DNA of 64,000 nt from Chloroflexus aggregans DSM 9485 (GTDB lineage: Bacteria; Chloroflexota; Chloroflexia; Chloroflexales; Chloroflexaceae): contig NC_011831.1 in NCBI RefSeq assembly GCF_000021945.1, positions 2,059,353 through 2,123,352 of the forward strand, given 5' to 3'. Below the pieces are notes generated by a model, which saw only the letters and a program-made list of their open reading frames with translations, was not told the origin of the DNA and did not search any database. A program made the position numbers and the translations under genes. Below are positions 47,165-57,267 of the stretch, one piece after another. The number at the start of each line of letters is the position of its first letter. Positions within the stretch are counted from its first letter, which is position 1.

Positions 47165-47920
47165 CTAGATATGTAGCGCATATTGCAACATTGCCAACGC
47201 CGCTAACGGCGCCGTTTCTGCCCGCAAGATGCGTGGCCCCAACGAAACCGCCACAAACCCATGATCGATTGCCGCCCGTCGTTCACGCGGATCAATGCCG
47301 CCTTCCGGGCCTGAGATGATGGCAATCTGACGTAGCGAGGTCGGCGATGTTACAATATCACGCAAATGATGTTCAGCTTGTTCATCGAGCATAAGCGCCA
47401 AATCGGCACGACCACCGGCAACCACCGCAGCCGAAAACGGTTGCGGAGCGCTCACTTCGGGTAAGCGGCCACGCCCAGACTGCTCGGCCGCTTCGGTAGC
47501 AATCCGCTGCCAGCGCATCAGTCGATGGGTGTCAATCCGATCACCCGACAACGAGCGGGCAAAAGCGACCGGTATAATGCGACGTGCCCCCAATTCTACC
47601 GCCTTTTGCAACGCCCATTCAAACCGTTCGGGCCGGATTAGCGCCAGATAGAGATCGATTACAACTGCCAACTCGCCACCGGCGTGACAACGAGTGAGGA
47701 CGTATCCCTGCGCCCGCCGCCGGTCGATGGCGGTGAATTGCACAACTGCCGCCATCCCTTTCCCATCGAGCAGCAACACTCGATCCCCGGCGGTCAGGCG
47801 CAGCACACGAGTCCATTGGTGCAGCAGTGACGGATCATCAATCAAGATTTCGTCACCACGCAACCATACCGGATCAACAAAGAAGCGGTGGGTATTGGGA
47901 ATGGTCGTTGGATCGTCCAC
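47165..47920 (-). CDS. rsmE: 16S rRNA (uracil-1498-N3)-methyltransferase
   Basis: SPOUT-fold methyltransferase of 251 aa. The trefoil-knot SAM site is clear: IISGPEGGIDPRER and VSLGPRILRAETAPLAAL; an N-terminal PUA-like domain binds RNA. GTG start at 47920, eight bases after manA. Pairing with prmA is common in bacteria; here manA is inserted between them. Confidence 0.94.
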   Translation of the reverse strand: MDDPTTIPNTHRFFVDPVWLRGDEILIDDPSLLHQWTRVLRLTAGDRVLLLDGKGMAAVVQFTAIDRRRAQGYVLTRCHAGGELAVVIDLYLALIRPERFEWALQKAVELGARRIIPVAFARSLSGDRIDTHRLMRWQRIATEAAEQSGRGRLPEVSAPQPFSAAVVAGGRADLALMLDEQAEHHLRDIVTSPTSLRQIAIISGPEGGIDPRERRAAIDHGFVAVSLGPRILRAETAPLAALAMLQYALHI

Positions 47921-47928
47921 TGTCGTAA

Positions 47929-48963
47929 CTATTGCACAATGGGAGCAACACCGGTATCATTACCGACCGTGGCAAGGAGTGTGGGCAGATCGGGGATGTA
48001 CGAGCGCAGGAGTATTCCCTGCGAAGCCGCGACCCTGTACTCGCCTAGGGTAGCCGGTAAGAGAACGGCTGCACCGCGTTGTAGTGTTAGTGTTTCACTT
48101 CCCCATTCCAGTTGCATCGTGCCGTCAATGACCGTCAAGATCTCGAGCGAGCCGGGATCGGTAGTAGCACTGAGACAACCTTGCACATGCCATCGTTCAA
48201 GCGCAAACGATGAGCAAGCCACGAGCAATTCACGCTGTTCGTCGAGCGGTAGTGGTTGGAAGAAGGAAGCCGAAGCCGGCTCGAGTCGGCTAACCGCCAA
48301 TGCCTGCTCAATGTGTAACTCACGAAGCTGACCGGTGCGTGCATCCCGTCGATTGTAGTCGTACAAGCGATAAGTCAGATCAGATTTCTGCTGGATTTCA
48401 AATAGCATAATTCCAGCATTAATCGCATGGATAGTCCCTGCCGGTACAAAGACGAGATCACCGGCGCGCACCGGCTGCTGAGCCAACAGATCTTCTATCG
48501 TCCCATCGGCAATTGCCGCCGCCAACGCAGTTCGTGCAACCGGTGCGCGGACACCAAGCGTAACCGTTGCGCCCGGCTCAGTCGCCAGAATGTACCACGC
48601 TTCAGTCTTACCGTGAAAACCGGTATGCGCCTCAAAGGTATGCGCATATTCATCATCAGGATGCACTTGCACCGAAAGCCGGTCGGCAGCATCGATAAAT
48701 TTCGCCAGTAGTGGCAGATCGGCTCCGTAGCGTGCAAACGAGCGGGTGCCTACCATAGCCTCGCCGTAGGTTTGTACCACCTCTGCTATCGTCCGCCCGG
48801 CGAAGGGACCATTCGTCACCCGATTACTGTCGAAGACCAGCCAGATCTCACCGAGCCGTTCAGGATGCGGCGGTGGCAATGCCAGCCACGGGGCCAGCCG
48901 TTGCCCACCCCAGAGTGGTTCAACGAATCGCGGTTCGGATAGAATAGGGTACAGTCGATTCAT
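47929..48963 (-). CDS. manA: Mannose-6-phosphate isomerase, class I
   Basis: Zinc-dependent cupin of 344 aa interconverting fructose-6-P and mannose-6-P. Zinc ligands are in SVQVHPDDEYA (Gln, His), KTEAWYIL (Glu) and PAGTIHAINAG (His); the IQQKSDLTYRLYDYNR signature is also present. It belongs to the shorter firmicute-type lineage (about 315-345 aa). It could supply GDP-mannose for glycan synthesis. It lies within a translation-related operon, 45 bases after prmA. Confidence 0.93.
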   Translation of the reverse strand: MNRLYPILSEPRFVEPLWGGQRLAPWLALPPPHPERLGEIWLVFDSNRVTNGPFAGRTIAEVVQTYGEAMVGTRSFARYGADLPLLAKFIDAADRLSVQVHPDDEYAHTFEAHTGFHGKTEAWYILATEPGATVTLGVRAPVARTALAAAIADGTIEDLLAQQPVRAGDLVFVPAGTIHAINAGIMLFEIQQKSDLTYRLYDYNRRDARTGQLRELHIEQALAVSRLEPASASFFQPLPLDEQRELLVACSSFALERWHVQGCLSATTDPGSLEILTVIDGTMQLEWGSETLTLQRGAAVLLPATLGEYRVAASQGILLRSYIPDLPTLLATVGNDTGVAPIVQ

Positions 48964-49008
48964 AACGGTTTATCGGGGTATATGTTCGCATGGCTATCGT
49001 CTCCACCA

Positions 49009-49992
49009 TTACCGTCGGTGTACTAGTGCAACCCATTCACCTTCACCATGACGTTCGACCATGGTCAGACCAACTTTGGCGAAAGCAGCGATAACCTCAC
49101 GCTCTTTTATGTCAATGATACCACTACTAATGAGATAGCCCCCGGGTTTCAGCGCGGCAGCCAGATCGGGGGCAAGCGTTACCAACACTTTCGCGATCAG
49201 ATTTGCCGCAATCAGATCGAATATTGCCTGTGGCGTTTGTGCCCGTAACGCCGGATCCGGTTCTGCCGGCCCAAAATCACCCGACAGCCAATGCCCCATC
49301 GCCTGCCCTACGCCAAGACTGCCCTCGGCCACCTGCACCACCGCGTTTACCTGATTGCGCTCAACATTTTCTTGCGCCACCCGTACTGCGATTGGGTCAT
49401 TGTCGAGAGCCAGCACGTGTCCCGCACCCAACTTCGCAGCGGCAATTGCGAGAATGCCCGAACCGGTACCGAGGTCCAGTACGTGCTGGTCAGGTTGCAC
49501 CATTCGTTCAAGTAATTGCAAGCAGAGTCTGGTCGTTGGATGCAAACCGGTTCCGAAGGCCATCCCCGGATCGAGCCAGAGCACAATATCGTCGGGCTGC
49601 GGTTGGTATTCCAACCACGACGGAACGATCACCGTGCGCTCACCGATCCGGAGCACCGAATAAAATTGTTTCCAAGCGTTCGCCCAATCCTCTTCGGCCA
49701 GTGTACGAGTTTGAAGTGGTCCCAGCGGTCGGATCTGGCTCACATGCCAGAGCGCATGTTCAATGCGCTGGCGTGTCTCTTCGACCTGATCGTCGAACGG
49801 CAAATAGGTACGGAGCCAGACCGGACGGGTCGGGTCATACTGAAACTCTGGCCCTTCATCGCCGGCGATCCAGCCCTGTTCGACGACGACGCCACCATTG
49901 TACCCGTAGCGGGCCAGGATTTCAGCAACCGTCTCCACCGCCTCCGGTTCGACTTCAATCGAAATCTCTAGCCACGTGCTTGGCGTTTGCAT
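49009..49992 (-). CDS. prmA: Ribosomal protein L11 methyltransferase
   Basis: SAM-dependent methyltransferase of 327 aa that trimethylates L11. It has the N-terminal substrate-recognition domain ([20 protein letters not shown]), the PrmA motif [14 protein letters not shown] and SAM loop [20 protein letters not shown], then [13 protein letters not shown] (N-L/I motif). About 30 aa longer than E. coli PrmA, mainly by a loop near residues 220-245. Starts six bases after cysS. Confidence 0.95.
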   Translation of the reverse strand: MQTPSTWLEISIEVEPEAVETVAEILARYGYNGGVVVEQGWIAGDEGPEFQYDPTRPVWLRTYLPFDDQVEETRQRIEHALWHVSQIRPLGPLQTRTLAEEDWANAWKQFYSVLRIGERTVIVPSWLEYQPQPDDIVLWLDPGMAFGTGLHPTTRLCLQLLERMVQPDQHVLDLGTGSGILAIAAAKLGAGHVLALDNDPIAVRVAQENVERNQVNAVVQVAEGSLGVGQAMGHWLSGDFGPAEPDPALRAQTPQAIFDLIAANLIAKVLVTLAPDLAAALKPGGYLISSGIIDIKEREVIAAFAKVGLTMVERHGEGEWVALVHRR

Positions 49993-49998
49993 ACCACT

Positions 49999-51417
<1,419 letters not shown>

Positions 51418-51443
51418 ACCAACTCGCTATCATCACATTGCAG

Positions 51444-52214
51444 CTAAATGCCTGCACCCTGATTATACTCTTCTTCCACCGGTGCCGATTCATCCAACAA
51501 CGTCTGCCAAAGCTGTTCGGGCAGCTCACTGTGTTTGACATGGAAGTTTTTATAATGCACGCGAGAGACGGCTTCGAGTTCGATCAGACGTGCCTCAAGT
51601 TCGAGCACCTTATCGTGCAGACTACGCAACATCTCACCTTCGGGATCGGGTAACTGCTCGACGCGCCGCGACACACCGGTAATCGGATCGCGGCGGGCAA
51701 CGATGCGGGCCGGTACACCGACGGCGGTAGAGTGGGGAGGCACGTCTTTCACAACCACCGCGCCGCCACCGATTCGAGCGCCACGCCCGATAGTAATTGC
51801 ACCGAGAACGATAGCACCAACACCGATGACTACTTCATCTTCGACCGTCGGATGGCGCTTGCCGGTCTGTTTTCCGGTACCACCGAGTGTTACCCCTTGA
51901 TAGAGCATCACCCAATCGCCGATTTCCGCCGTCTCACCGATAACCACACCCATTCCGTGATCGATAAAAAAGCCGCGCCCAATACGAGCACCGGGATGGA
52001 TTTCGATCCCGGTAAGAAAGCGACTGATCTGTGAGATCAGACGTGGGATAAATGGAACCTTCCGTCGATACAGGGCATGGGCAAAACGATGAAGGATAAT
52101 CGCGTGCAAACCGGGGTAGAGCAAGACCTCAGCCAGATTACGGGCTGCAGGGTCATTGCGAAAAATGGCGCGAATATCGTCGCGCAACACACAGAGCGCA
52201 TGTGAAATACGCAT
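51444..52214 (-). CDS. cysE: Serine O-acetyltransferase
   Basis: First enzyme of cysteine synthesis, 256 aa, making O-acetylserine from serine and acetyl-CoA. The left-handed beta-helix of hexapeptide repeats holds the signature [19 protein letters not shown] with catalytic His, and [16 protein letters not shown]; the N-terminal helical domain is the short type. A long charged C-terminal extension follows ([19 protein letters not shown]), probably a coiled coil, not needed for catalysis. It heads the operon cysE-cysS-prmA-manA-rsmE-S41 protease. Confidence 0.96.
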   Translation of the reverse strand: MRISHALCVLRDDIRAIFRNDPAARNLAEVLLYPGLHAIILHRFAHALYRRKVPFIPRLISQISRFLTGIEIHPGARIGRGFFIDHGMGVVIGETAEIGDWVMLYQGVTLGGTGKQTGKRHPTVEDEVVIGVGAIVLGAITIGRGARIGGGAVVVKDVPPHSTAVGVPARIVARRDPITGVSRRVEQLPDPEGEMLRSLHDKVLELEARLIELEAVSRVHYKNFHVKHSELPEQLWQTLLDESAPVEEEYNQGAGI

Positions 52215-52257
52215 CGGATTGCTCCGGCGAATAATAATACACGTTACATATCACAAA

Positions 52258-52372
52258 AGGGCGGAGGAGGAGAACGCCGGAGGCGCGCAACGATGCGCGA
52301 ACCCGGCGGAGCCATGCGCTGGGGCGCCACCGAGTGGGGCAGCGCCCCTAGCGACAGGAGCACCCGGGGAAG
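52258..52372. other. GC-rich structured leader between FmdB and cysE genes
   Basis: The region upstream of cysE (minus) contains strong potential hairpins, such as GGGGCGC with GCGCCCC (about 52321-52350) and stretches of GCGCGAAC. It could be an attenuator or a terminator for the FmdB gene. It does not match a riboswitch class I recognise. Confidence 0.35.
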
Positions 52373-52396
52373 GGAAGAAGCAGGGAGGCCAATCGA

Positions 52397-52654
52397 TTAG
52401 TCTTCGCTGGAGTCGGTCTTGTCACTCGCGTCACCCTTGCTCTTATCACTACCCGTTACCGAGCCACTGCTGGTACCACGGCTATCGGTTATATACCATC
52501 CTGACCCCTTAAAGACGATACCGGCGGGCTGAATCACCCGACGTACTCGACCTTCCTGACCACACAGACAGACGGTCAGTGGCTCGTCTTTGAAGCTCTG
52601 GAACTTTTCAAACTGCTTGCCACAAGCGTCACAGGCATACACGTAGGTTGGCAT
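52397..52654 (-). CDS. FmdB-type zinc-ribbon protein
   Basis: Small protein of 85 aa. The start MPTYVYACDACGKQFEKFQS is the FmdB regulatory-protein signature; a single zinc ribbon is formed by CDAC and VCLCG, with RRVIQPAGIVFKGSGWYITD typical of the family. The C-terminus is a Ser/Asp/Lys low-complexity tail. Function is unsettled; FmdB-like proteins were named from a formamidase regulatory gene and are widespread. GGAGG lies 12 bases upstream, rather far. Confidence 0.9.
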   Translation of the reverse strand: MPTYVYACDACGKQFEKFQSFKDEPLTVCLCGQEGRVRRVIQPAGIVFKGSGWYITDSRGTSSGSVTGSDKSKGDASDKTDSSED

Positions 52655-52813
52655 AGCGCGCTTTCTACCTCCATGGGATGCTTTTAGTTGATGTATCACG
52701 CTATGTATTGTACCCCAGAGCGCCATAATCCGCAATAAGAAGAGTGTTAGAACACATTGCGCGCCACGTCCGCTTGATTCGCTGAGGCAAATGCTCGTCG
52801 CTCCTCCACAATC

Positions 52814-52822
52814 TGGTATCAT
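52814..52822 (+). promoter_or_regulatory. Extended -10 box for the desulfurase-like gene
   Basis: TGGTATCAT lies 34 bases before the ATG at 52857, divergent from the FmdB gene. Confidence 0.45.
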
Positions 52823-52856
52823 TTGACAAAACAGCCATTTGCCTATGGAGATCGTT

Positions 52857-54089
52857 ATGACCTTCGATCCAACGACTATTCGCCCGCTCTTTCCGGCATT
52901 AACCCAAGAGGTTGCCGGCAGACCGGCCGTCTTCTTCGATGGCCCAGGTGGCACACAAGTGCCGCAGATAGTCATTGATGCGATAAGCCACTATCTCGCC
53001 CACGACAATGCCAATTCGCATGGTGCCTTCGCGACGAGCCGACGTACCGACGCAACGATTGCCGCCGCCCATGCCGCCATGGCCGATCTGCTCGGCTGTG
53101 AACCTGATGAGGTTTTTTTCGGCCAAAATATGACTTCTCTGACGTTTGCCCTCAGTCGTGCTATCGGGCGCGAATTACAAGCCGGCGACGAGATTATCGT
53201 GACTCGCCTTGACCACGATGCGAACGTTGCACCATGGCATGCACTGAGCGAGCGTGGTGTCGTCATTCGCGAAGTCGATATCGATCCCACAGACTGTACG
53301 CTCGATATGGACGATATGGCAGCGAAGATCGGGCCGCGTACCAAACTGGTGGCAGTTGGGTATGCCTCGAACGCAGTCGGCACGATCAATGATGTACGAC
53401 AGGTCGTGGATTGGGCACATCAGGTAGGTGCATTGGTATTTGTCGATGCGGTGCATTATGCCCCGCATGGCCGCATTGATGTCAAAGCTCTCGATTGCGA
53501 TTTCCTGGCGTGTAGTGTCTACAAGTTTTTCGGCCCACACGTTGGGGTAATGTACGGTAAACGTGAGCATCTGCAACGGTTAAAGCCTTACAAAGTTCGT
53601 CCGGCCGATGATACAGTACCCGGACGCTGGATGACCGGCACGCAGAACCACGAAGGGTTAGCCGGTGTGACGGCTGCCGTGGAGTATCTGGCGAGCTTAG
53701 GGCAACCCGCTCCTGATCGTCGTACAGCACTGGTAACAGCCATGGAGCGGATCGTCGCCTACGAGCGTTCACTTGCCGTTCAGTTGATTGATGGTTTGCT
53801 GAAGATCCCCGGCCTGACCTTCTATGGCATTCGCGAGCCTGAGCGATTCGTATGGCGCACGCCAACGGTATCATTCCGACTCGCGCATCTGGCACCACGT
53901 GCAGTAGCCGAGCAATTAGCCGAACACGGTATCTTTGTCTGGGATGGGAATTACTATGCGCTCAGCCTTAGTGAACGGCTCGGTGTCGAACCACTTGGCG
54001 GCATGGTGCGAGTCGGTTTGGTCCACTACAATACAGCCGACGAGGTTGATTTCTTCCTCACCACATTGCGCAAGTTAGCGACCCGTTAA
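52857..54089 (+). CDS. Cysteine desulfurase-like PLP enzyme (TIGR01976 type)
   Basis: Class V aminotransferase-fold enzyme of 410 aa. The PLP lysine is Lys223 in LACSVYKFFGPHVG; FFDGPGGTQVPQ and YASNAVGTINDV are typical of the desulfurase-like branch that lacks the classic SufS/IscS active-site cysteine loop, so sulfur transfer is unproven. ATG 52857 with GGAG upstream is preferred over 52839. No suf or isc genes lie nearby. It runs toward a repeat array and then the convergent Tad genes. Confidence 0.9.
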   Translation: MTFDPTTIRPLFPALTQEVAGRPAVFFDGPGGTQVPQIVIDAISHYLAHDNANSHGAFATSRRTDATIAAAHAAMADLLGCEPDEVFFGQNMTSLTFALSRAIGRELQAGDEIIVTRLDHDANVAPWHALSERGVVIREVDIDPTDCTLDMDDMAAKIGPRTKLVAVGYASNAVGTINDVRQVVDWAHQVGALVFVDAVHYAPHGRIDVKALDCDFLACSVYKFFGPHVGVMYGKREHLQRLKPYKVRPADDTVPGRWMTGTQNHEGLAGVTAAVEYLASLGQPAPDRRTALVTAMERIVAYERSLAVQLIDGLLKIPGLTFYGIREPERFVWRTPTVSFRLAHLAPRAVAEQLAEHGIFVWDGNYYALSLSERLGVEPLGGMVRVGLVHYNTADEVDFFLTTLRKLATR

Positions 54090-54229
54090 CCGCAAACAAT
54101 GCGGTCATTGCCTATGCTCGCCTTGTCGGCGTATCTACATCGACAAAGCGAGAAGTTTGTTATGACCATTGAGCACCGGTACCAGCCGAATACACGTACT
54201 GACACCGATCCACCGCATAGCAGTACCGT

Positions 54230-55372
54230 CCGGTCGCACCACCGCCACCGGCGTGGAGCAGCGCCGCACCCGCCGCCCCCACCATCACCGGCACACCGGC
54301 CTACCGCAGTGCTGCGCTGCCCCCGCCGCCCCCACCACCAGCCTACCGCAGCACCGCGCCGCACCCAATCCCCACCGCCACCGGCCTACCGCCGCGCCGC
54401 GCTGCACCGGCGTGGAGCAGCACTACGCTGCACCCCGGCCTCCCCACCGCCACCGGCGTGGAGCAGCACTACGCTGCACCCCGGCCTCCCCACCGTCACC
54501 GGCGTGGAGCAGCACTACGCTGCACCCCGGCCTCCCCACCGTCACCGGCGTGGAGCAGTGCTGCACCCGCCGCCCCCACCATCACCGGCACGCCGGCCTA
54601 CCGCAGCACTGCGCTGCCCTCGCAGCCCCCACCACCGGCCTACCGCAGCACCGCGCCGCACCCAATCCCCACCGCCACCGGCTTACCGCCGCGCCGCGCT
54701 GCACCGGCGTGGAGCAGCACTACGCTGCACCCCAGCCTCCCCACCGCCACCGGCGTGGAGCAGCGCCGCACCCGCCGCCCCGGCCTACCGCAGCACCGCG
54801 CCGTCACCGGCAGGCCCCACCGCCACCGGCGTGGAGCAGCGCCGCACCCGCCGCCCCCCACCATCACCGGCACGCCGGCCTACCGCAGCACTGCGCTGCC
54901 CTCGCAGCCCCCACCACCGGCCTACCGCAGCACCGCGCCGTCACCGGCAGGCCCCACCGCCACCGGCGTGGAGCAGCGCCGCACCCGCCGCCCCCCACCA
55001 TCACCGGCACGCCGGCCTACCGCAGCACTGCGCTGCCCTCGCAGCCCCCACCACCGGCCTACCGCAGCACCGCGCCGTCACCGGCAGGCCCCACCGCCAC
55101 CGGCGTGGAGCAGCGCCGCACCCGCCGCCCCCCACCATCACCGGCACGCCGGCCTACCGCAGCACTGCGCTGCCCTCGCAGCCCCCACCACCGGCCTACC
55201 GCAGCACCGCGCCGCACCCAATCCCCACCGCCACCGACCTACCGCCGCGCCGCGCTGCACCGGCGTGGAGCAGCACTACGCTGCACCCCAGCCTCCCCAC
55301 CGCCACCGGCGTGGAGCAGCACTACGCTGCACCCCGGCCTCCCCACCGTCACCGGCGTGGAGCAGTGCTGCT
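54230..55372. repeat. GC-rich complex repeat array, 1.1 kb
   Basis: A mosaic of short modules such as CACCGGCGTGGAGCAGC, CTACGCTGCACCCCGGCC, CCGGCCTACCGCAGCACCGC and CCCACCATCACCGGCA. A 46-bp unit recurs around 54430-54550 and 55270-55360; a larger 137-bp unit is repeated three times starting near 54831, 54968 and 55105. All three plus frames stay open for hundreds of codons and give His/Pro/Ala-rich strings, the sign of repeat DNA rather than a gene. The flanks (54090-54229 and 55373-55533) show no recognisable gene. Confidence 0.9.
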
Positions 55373-55533
55373 ACAGCCATCCTCACTACTCAGAAAGCAC
55401 TTATCGAGGCGCAGCGTCAGTGAGCATCCGGTATCGCCACCGATAGGGTATGGAGTAAATCGATCTCCATCGTAGCTCATCGTTTTGTTCCACCGACATC
55501 ACCTGCTCAATACCATCCTGGACAATTGATGCG

Positions 55534-56289
55534 CTACGTCCACAATGAGAACACCTCGCTCCCAACCACCATGACGAAGAGGAGGTTGAGCAAGATACCA
55601 AAGACTAAACTCAAAGCGGTCAGTAAGAGTAAATAGACGGTACGCCGACGGATAAGCCGCCGAAACTCGCCTTGCAACAGTGTTTCGAGGGTTTGTTGTT
55701 GGGCAGCCAACACCATCTCAACGGGTGTACCTTCCGCTTCGGCTTGAGCAAGTGCAGCAGTCGCGTCGATCAATTCACGACAATGGGAGCGACGAGCTAC
55801 TTCGGCAAGTGCAGCAAAGGGACGCATACGTTGCTCTTCACTGAGGGCCAACGCCGCGACGACGACCTCACGCATGGGTGCTTGACGTGGTGCAGCCTGC
55901 ATACAGTAGCGGCGCAATAGCATACTTGGGGCTTCAAAGCTGCCCAATGCGACCCGAATGAAGCCGATCAAACCTGGGGTAAGGCGGCGCAGCTCGCGTT
56001 CCATACGTTCGTGGGCACGGCGTGGTTGACGCGGCCAGACCAGACCCAGTCCAAGATAGGCAGCTAATGCCAATCCAAGCCAGAGCGGGCCTCCGCTCAG
56101 CGCTGCTCCGGCGCAAAGTAAGGCGAGCGTTATGCCGCCAGCTTGACCAACTATGAAGCGTTGACGTTCAGCGAGCGACACGGCAAGGAGCGGACGGCGA
56201 CGTAGTACAATTCCAAGTGTGGCCAGCAGGGTGCCCCACAAGGCAGCTAATAACGCGGGGGCAACCGGAGTCGTAAGTAAATGCGACAT
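55534..56289 (-). CDS. tadC: Tad secretion membrane protein, TadC-like (T2SSF domain)
   Basis: Integral membrane protein of 251 aa of the type II secretion F family, platform of the Tad/Flp pilus machine. Hydrophobic helices lie at about 8-28, 45-80 and 215-245. The cytoplasmic T2SSF core includes RRLTPGLIGFIRVALGSFEAPSML and a helix REVVVAALALSEEQRM. ATG 56289 is taken rather than the upstream TTG because AAAGG lies nine bases before it. Starts 30 bases after tadB; last gene of the locus. Confidence 0.85.
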   Translation of the reverse strand: MSHLLTTPVAPALLAALWGTLLATLGIVLRRRPLLAVSLAERQRFIVGQAGGITLALLCAGAALSGGPLWLGLALAAYLGLGLVWPRQPRRAHERMERELRRLTPGLIGFIRVALGSFEAPSMLLRRYCMQAAPRQAPMREVVVAALALSEEQRMRPFAALAEVARRSHCRELIDATAALAQAEAEGTPVEMVLAAQQQTLETLLQGEFRRLIRRRTVYLLLLTALSLVFGILLNLLFVMVVGSEVFSLWT

Positions 56290-56319
56290 ACGTAGCAACC
56301 TTTCACTGGGTCATCACGG

Positions 56320-57246
56320 CTAATACTCGACATCCTCAACCCGTGACAGCCAAATCCCGCCGATAATAGGAGCTGCCAGCGCCAAACTAACGATTACGGC
56401 AAATACCATCCCTAACGGAGTGCTATAGGCAACTCGTACCCGCTCCCACTGCGTCGCCCCCAAATATACAGCCATCAGTACACCGGCACCCCCAACAGCC
56501 AACCCGCTATAGCGCATTTGCGCCAGTTCGGTCAAAGCCTCTTCGCGCCGTCGTTCAGAAGCTTGCAAGGCAGCATAGGCAGCCGCACAACGGCGTGCTT
56601 GCAAGTCTTGCGGTTGATCGGCAGCTACGGCAAGATGGTTTAGCAGAGTGGCATGACGTACTGATAAGGTTTGCCCGGCTAAGGCGGCAATCACTTGACG
56701 CAAGGTGGCAATACTCCCATCGGCCAACAGCGCACCCTGCTGTCTGATCAGCCAACTCCATTCGTCTCGCAACGGACCGGACGGCATATCGGCAAGTAAG
56801 CGGTCAAACGCAGTACGCAAGCCTAACCCACCGCTAAGCAGTGCGCTTAGCCGGCCAATGGCTGGGGTTAGTTCTCGTTCGAGTTGCCGGTTATAACGCT
56901 GGGCTACTAAAGCAAACCCGACTCGAGTTACCAAGGCAGCGGCCACCGGTGCTAATGCCAATGCTAGCCATAGCGAGCCAATGAAACCGAGTACAGCGCT
57001 GACTAAGGTTGCCACACCACCAACCATCAGCAGTGACGTATTGGTTGACAATAAAACAGGACGCCAAATCAATGCCAGATCAAGTGTCGGATCGATGCGA
57101 CGCTGAGACAAACGGGTCATCATTTGGGTCAACGGTTGGCGCAAGATGAAGATCGCCGTTGTCGCGATGAGGGCAGCGAGCAGAGCCGGAGCCATCCGTA
57201 ACAGCCATGCCGTTTCAGGATGGGTCAATGTTTCGACAGGTGGCAT
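56320..57246 (-). CDS. tadB: Tad secretion membrane protein, TadB-like (T2SSF domain)
   Basis: Membrane protein of 308 aa paired with TadC. Helices near 15-35, 72-105, 248-268 and 278-300 flank a cytoplasmic T2SSF domain: LERELTPAIGRLSALLSGG and MPSGPLRDEWSWLIRQ. TadB and TadC together form the inner-membrane platform driven by TadA. ATG has AAAGGA upstream. Confidence 0.88.
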   Translation of the reverse strand: MPPVETLTHPETAWLLRMAPALLAALIATTAIFILRQPLTQMMTRLSQRRIDPTLDLALIWRPVLLSTNTSLLMVGGVATLVSAVLGFIGSLWLALALAPVAAALVTRVGFALVAQRYNRQLERELTPAIGRLSALLSGGLGLRTAFDRLLADMPSGPLRDEWSWLIRQQGALLADGSIATLRQVIAALAGQTLSVRHATLLNHLAVAADQPQDLQARRCAAAYAALQASERRREEALTELAQMRYSGLAVGGAGVLMAVYLGATQWERVRVAYSTPLGMVFAVIVSLALAAPIIGGIWLSRVEDVEY

Positions 57247-57267
57247 GCTACAATCCTTTCTCCACGC

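Noticed and set aside
54099-55475. Long open frames (458, 425 and 321 codons) in three plus frames
   Set aside because: They are translations of one GC-rich repeat array; all frames are open together, products are His/Pro/Ala strings and no start or family is supported.
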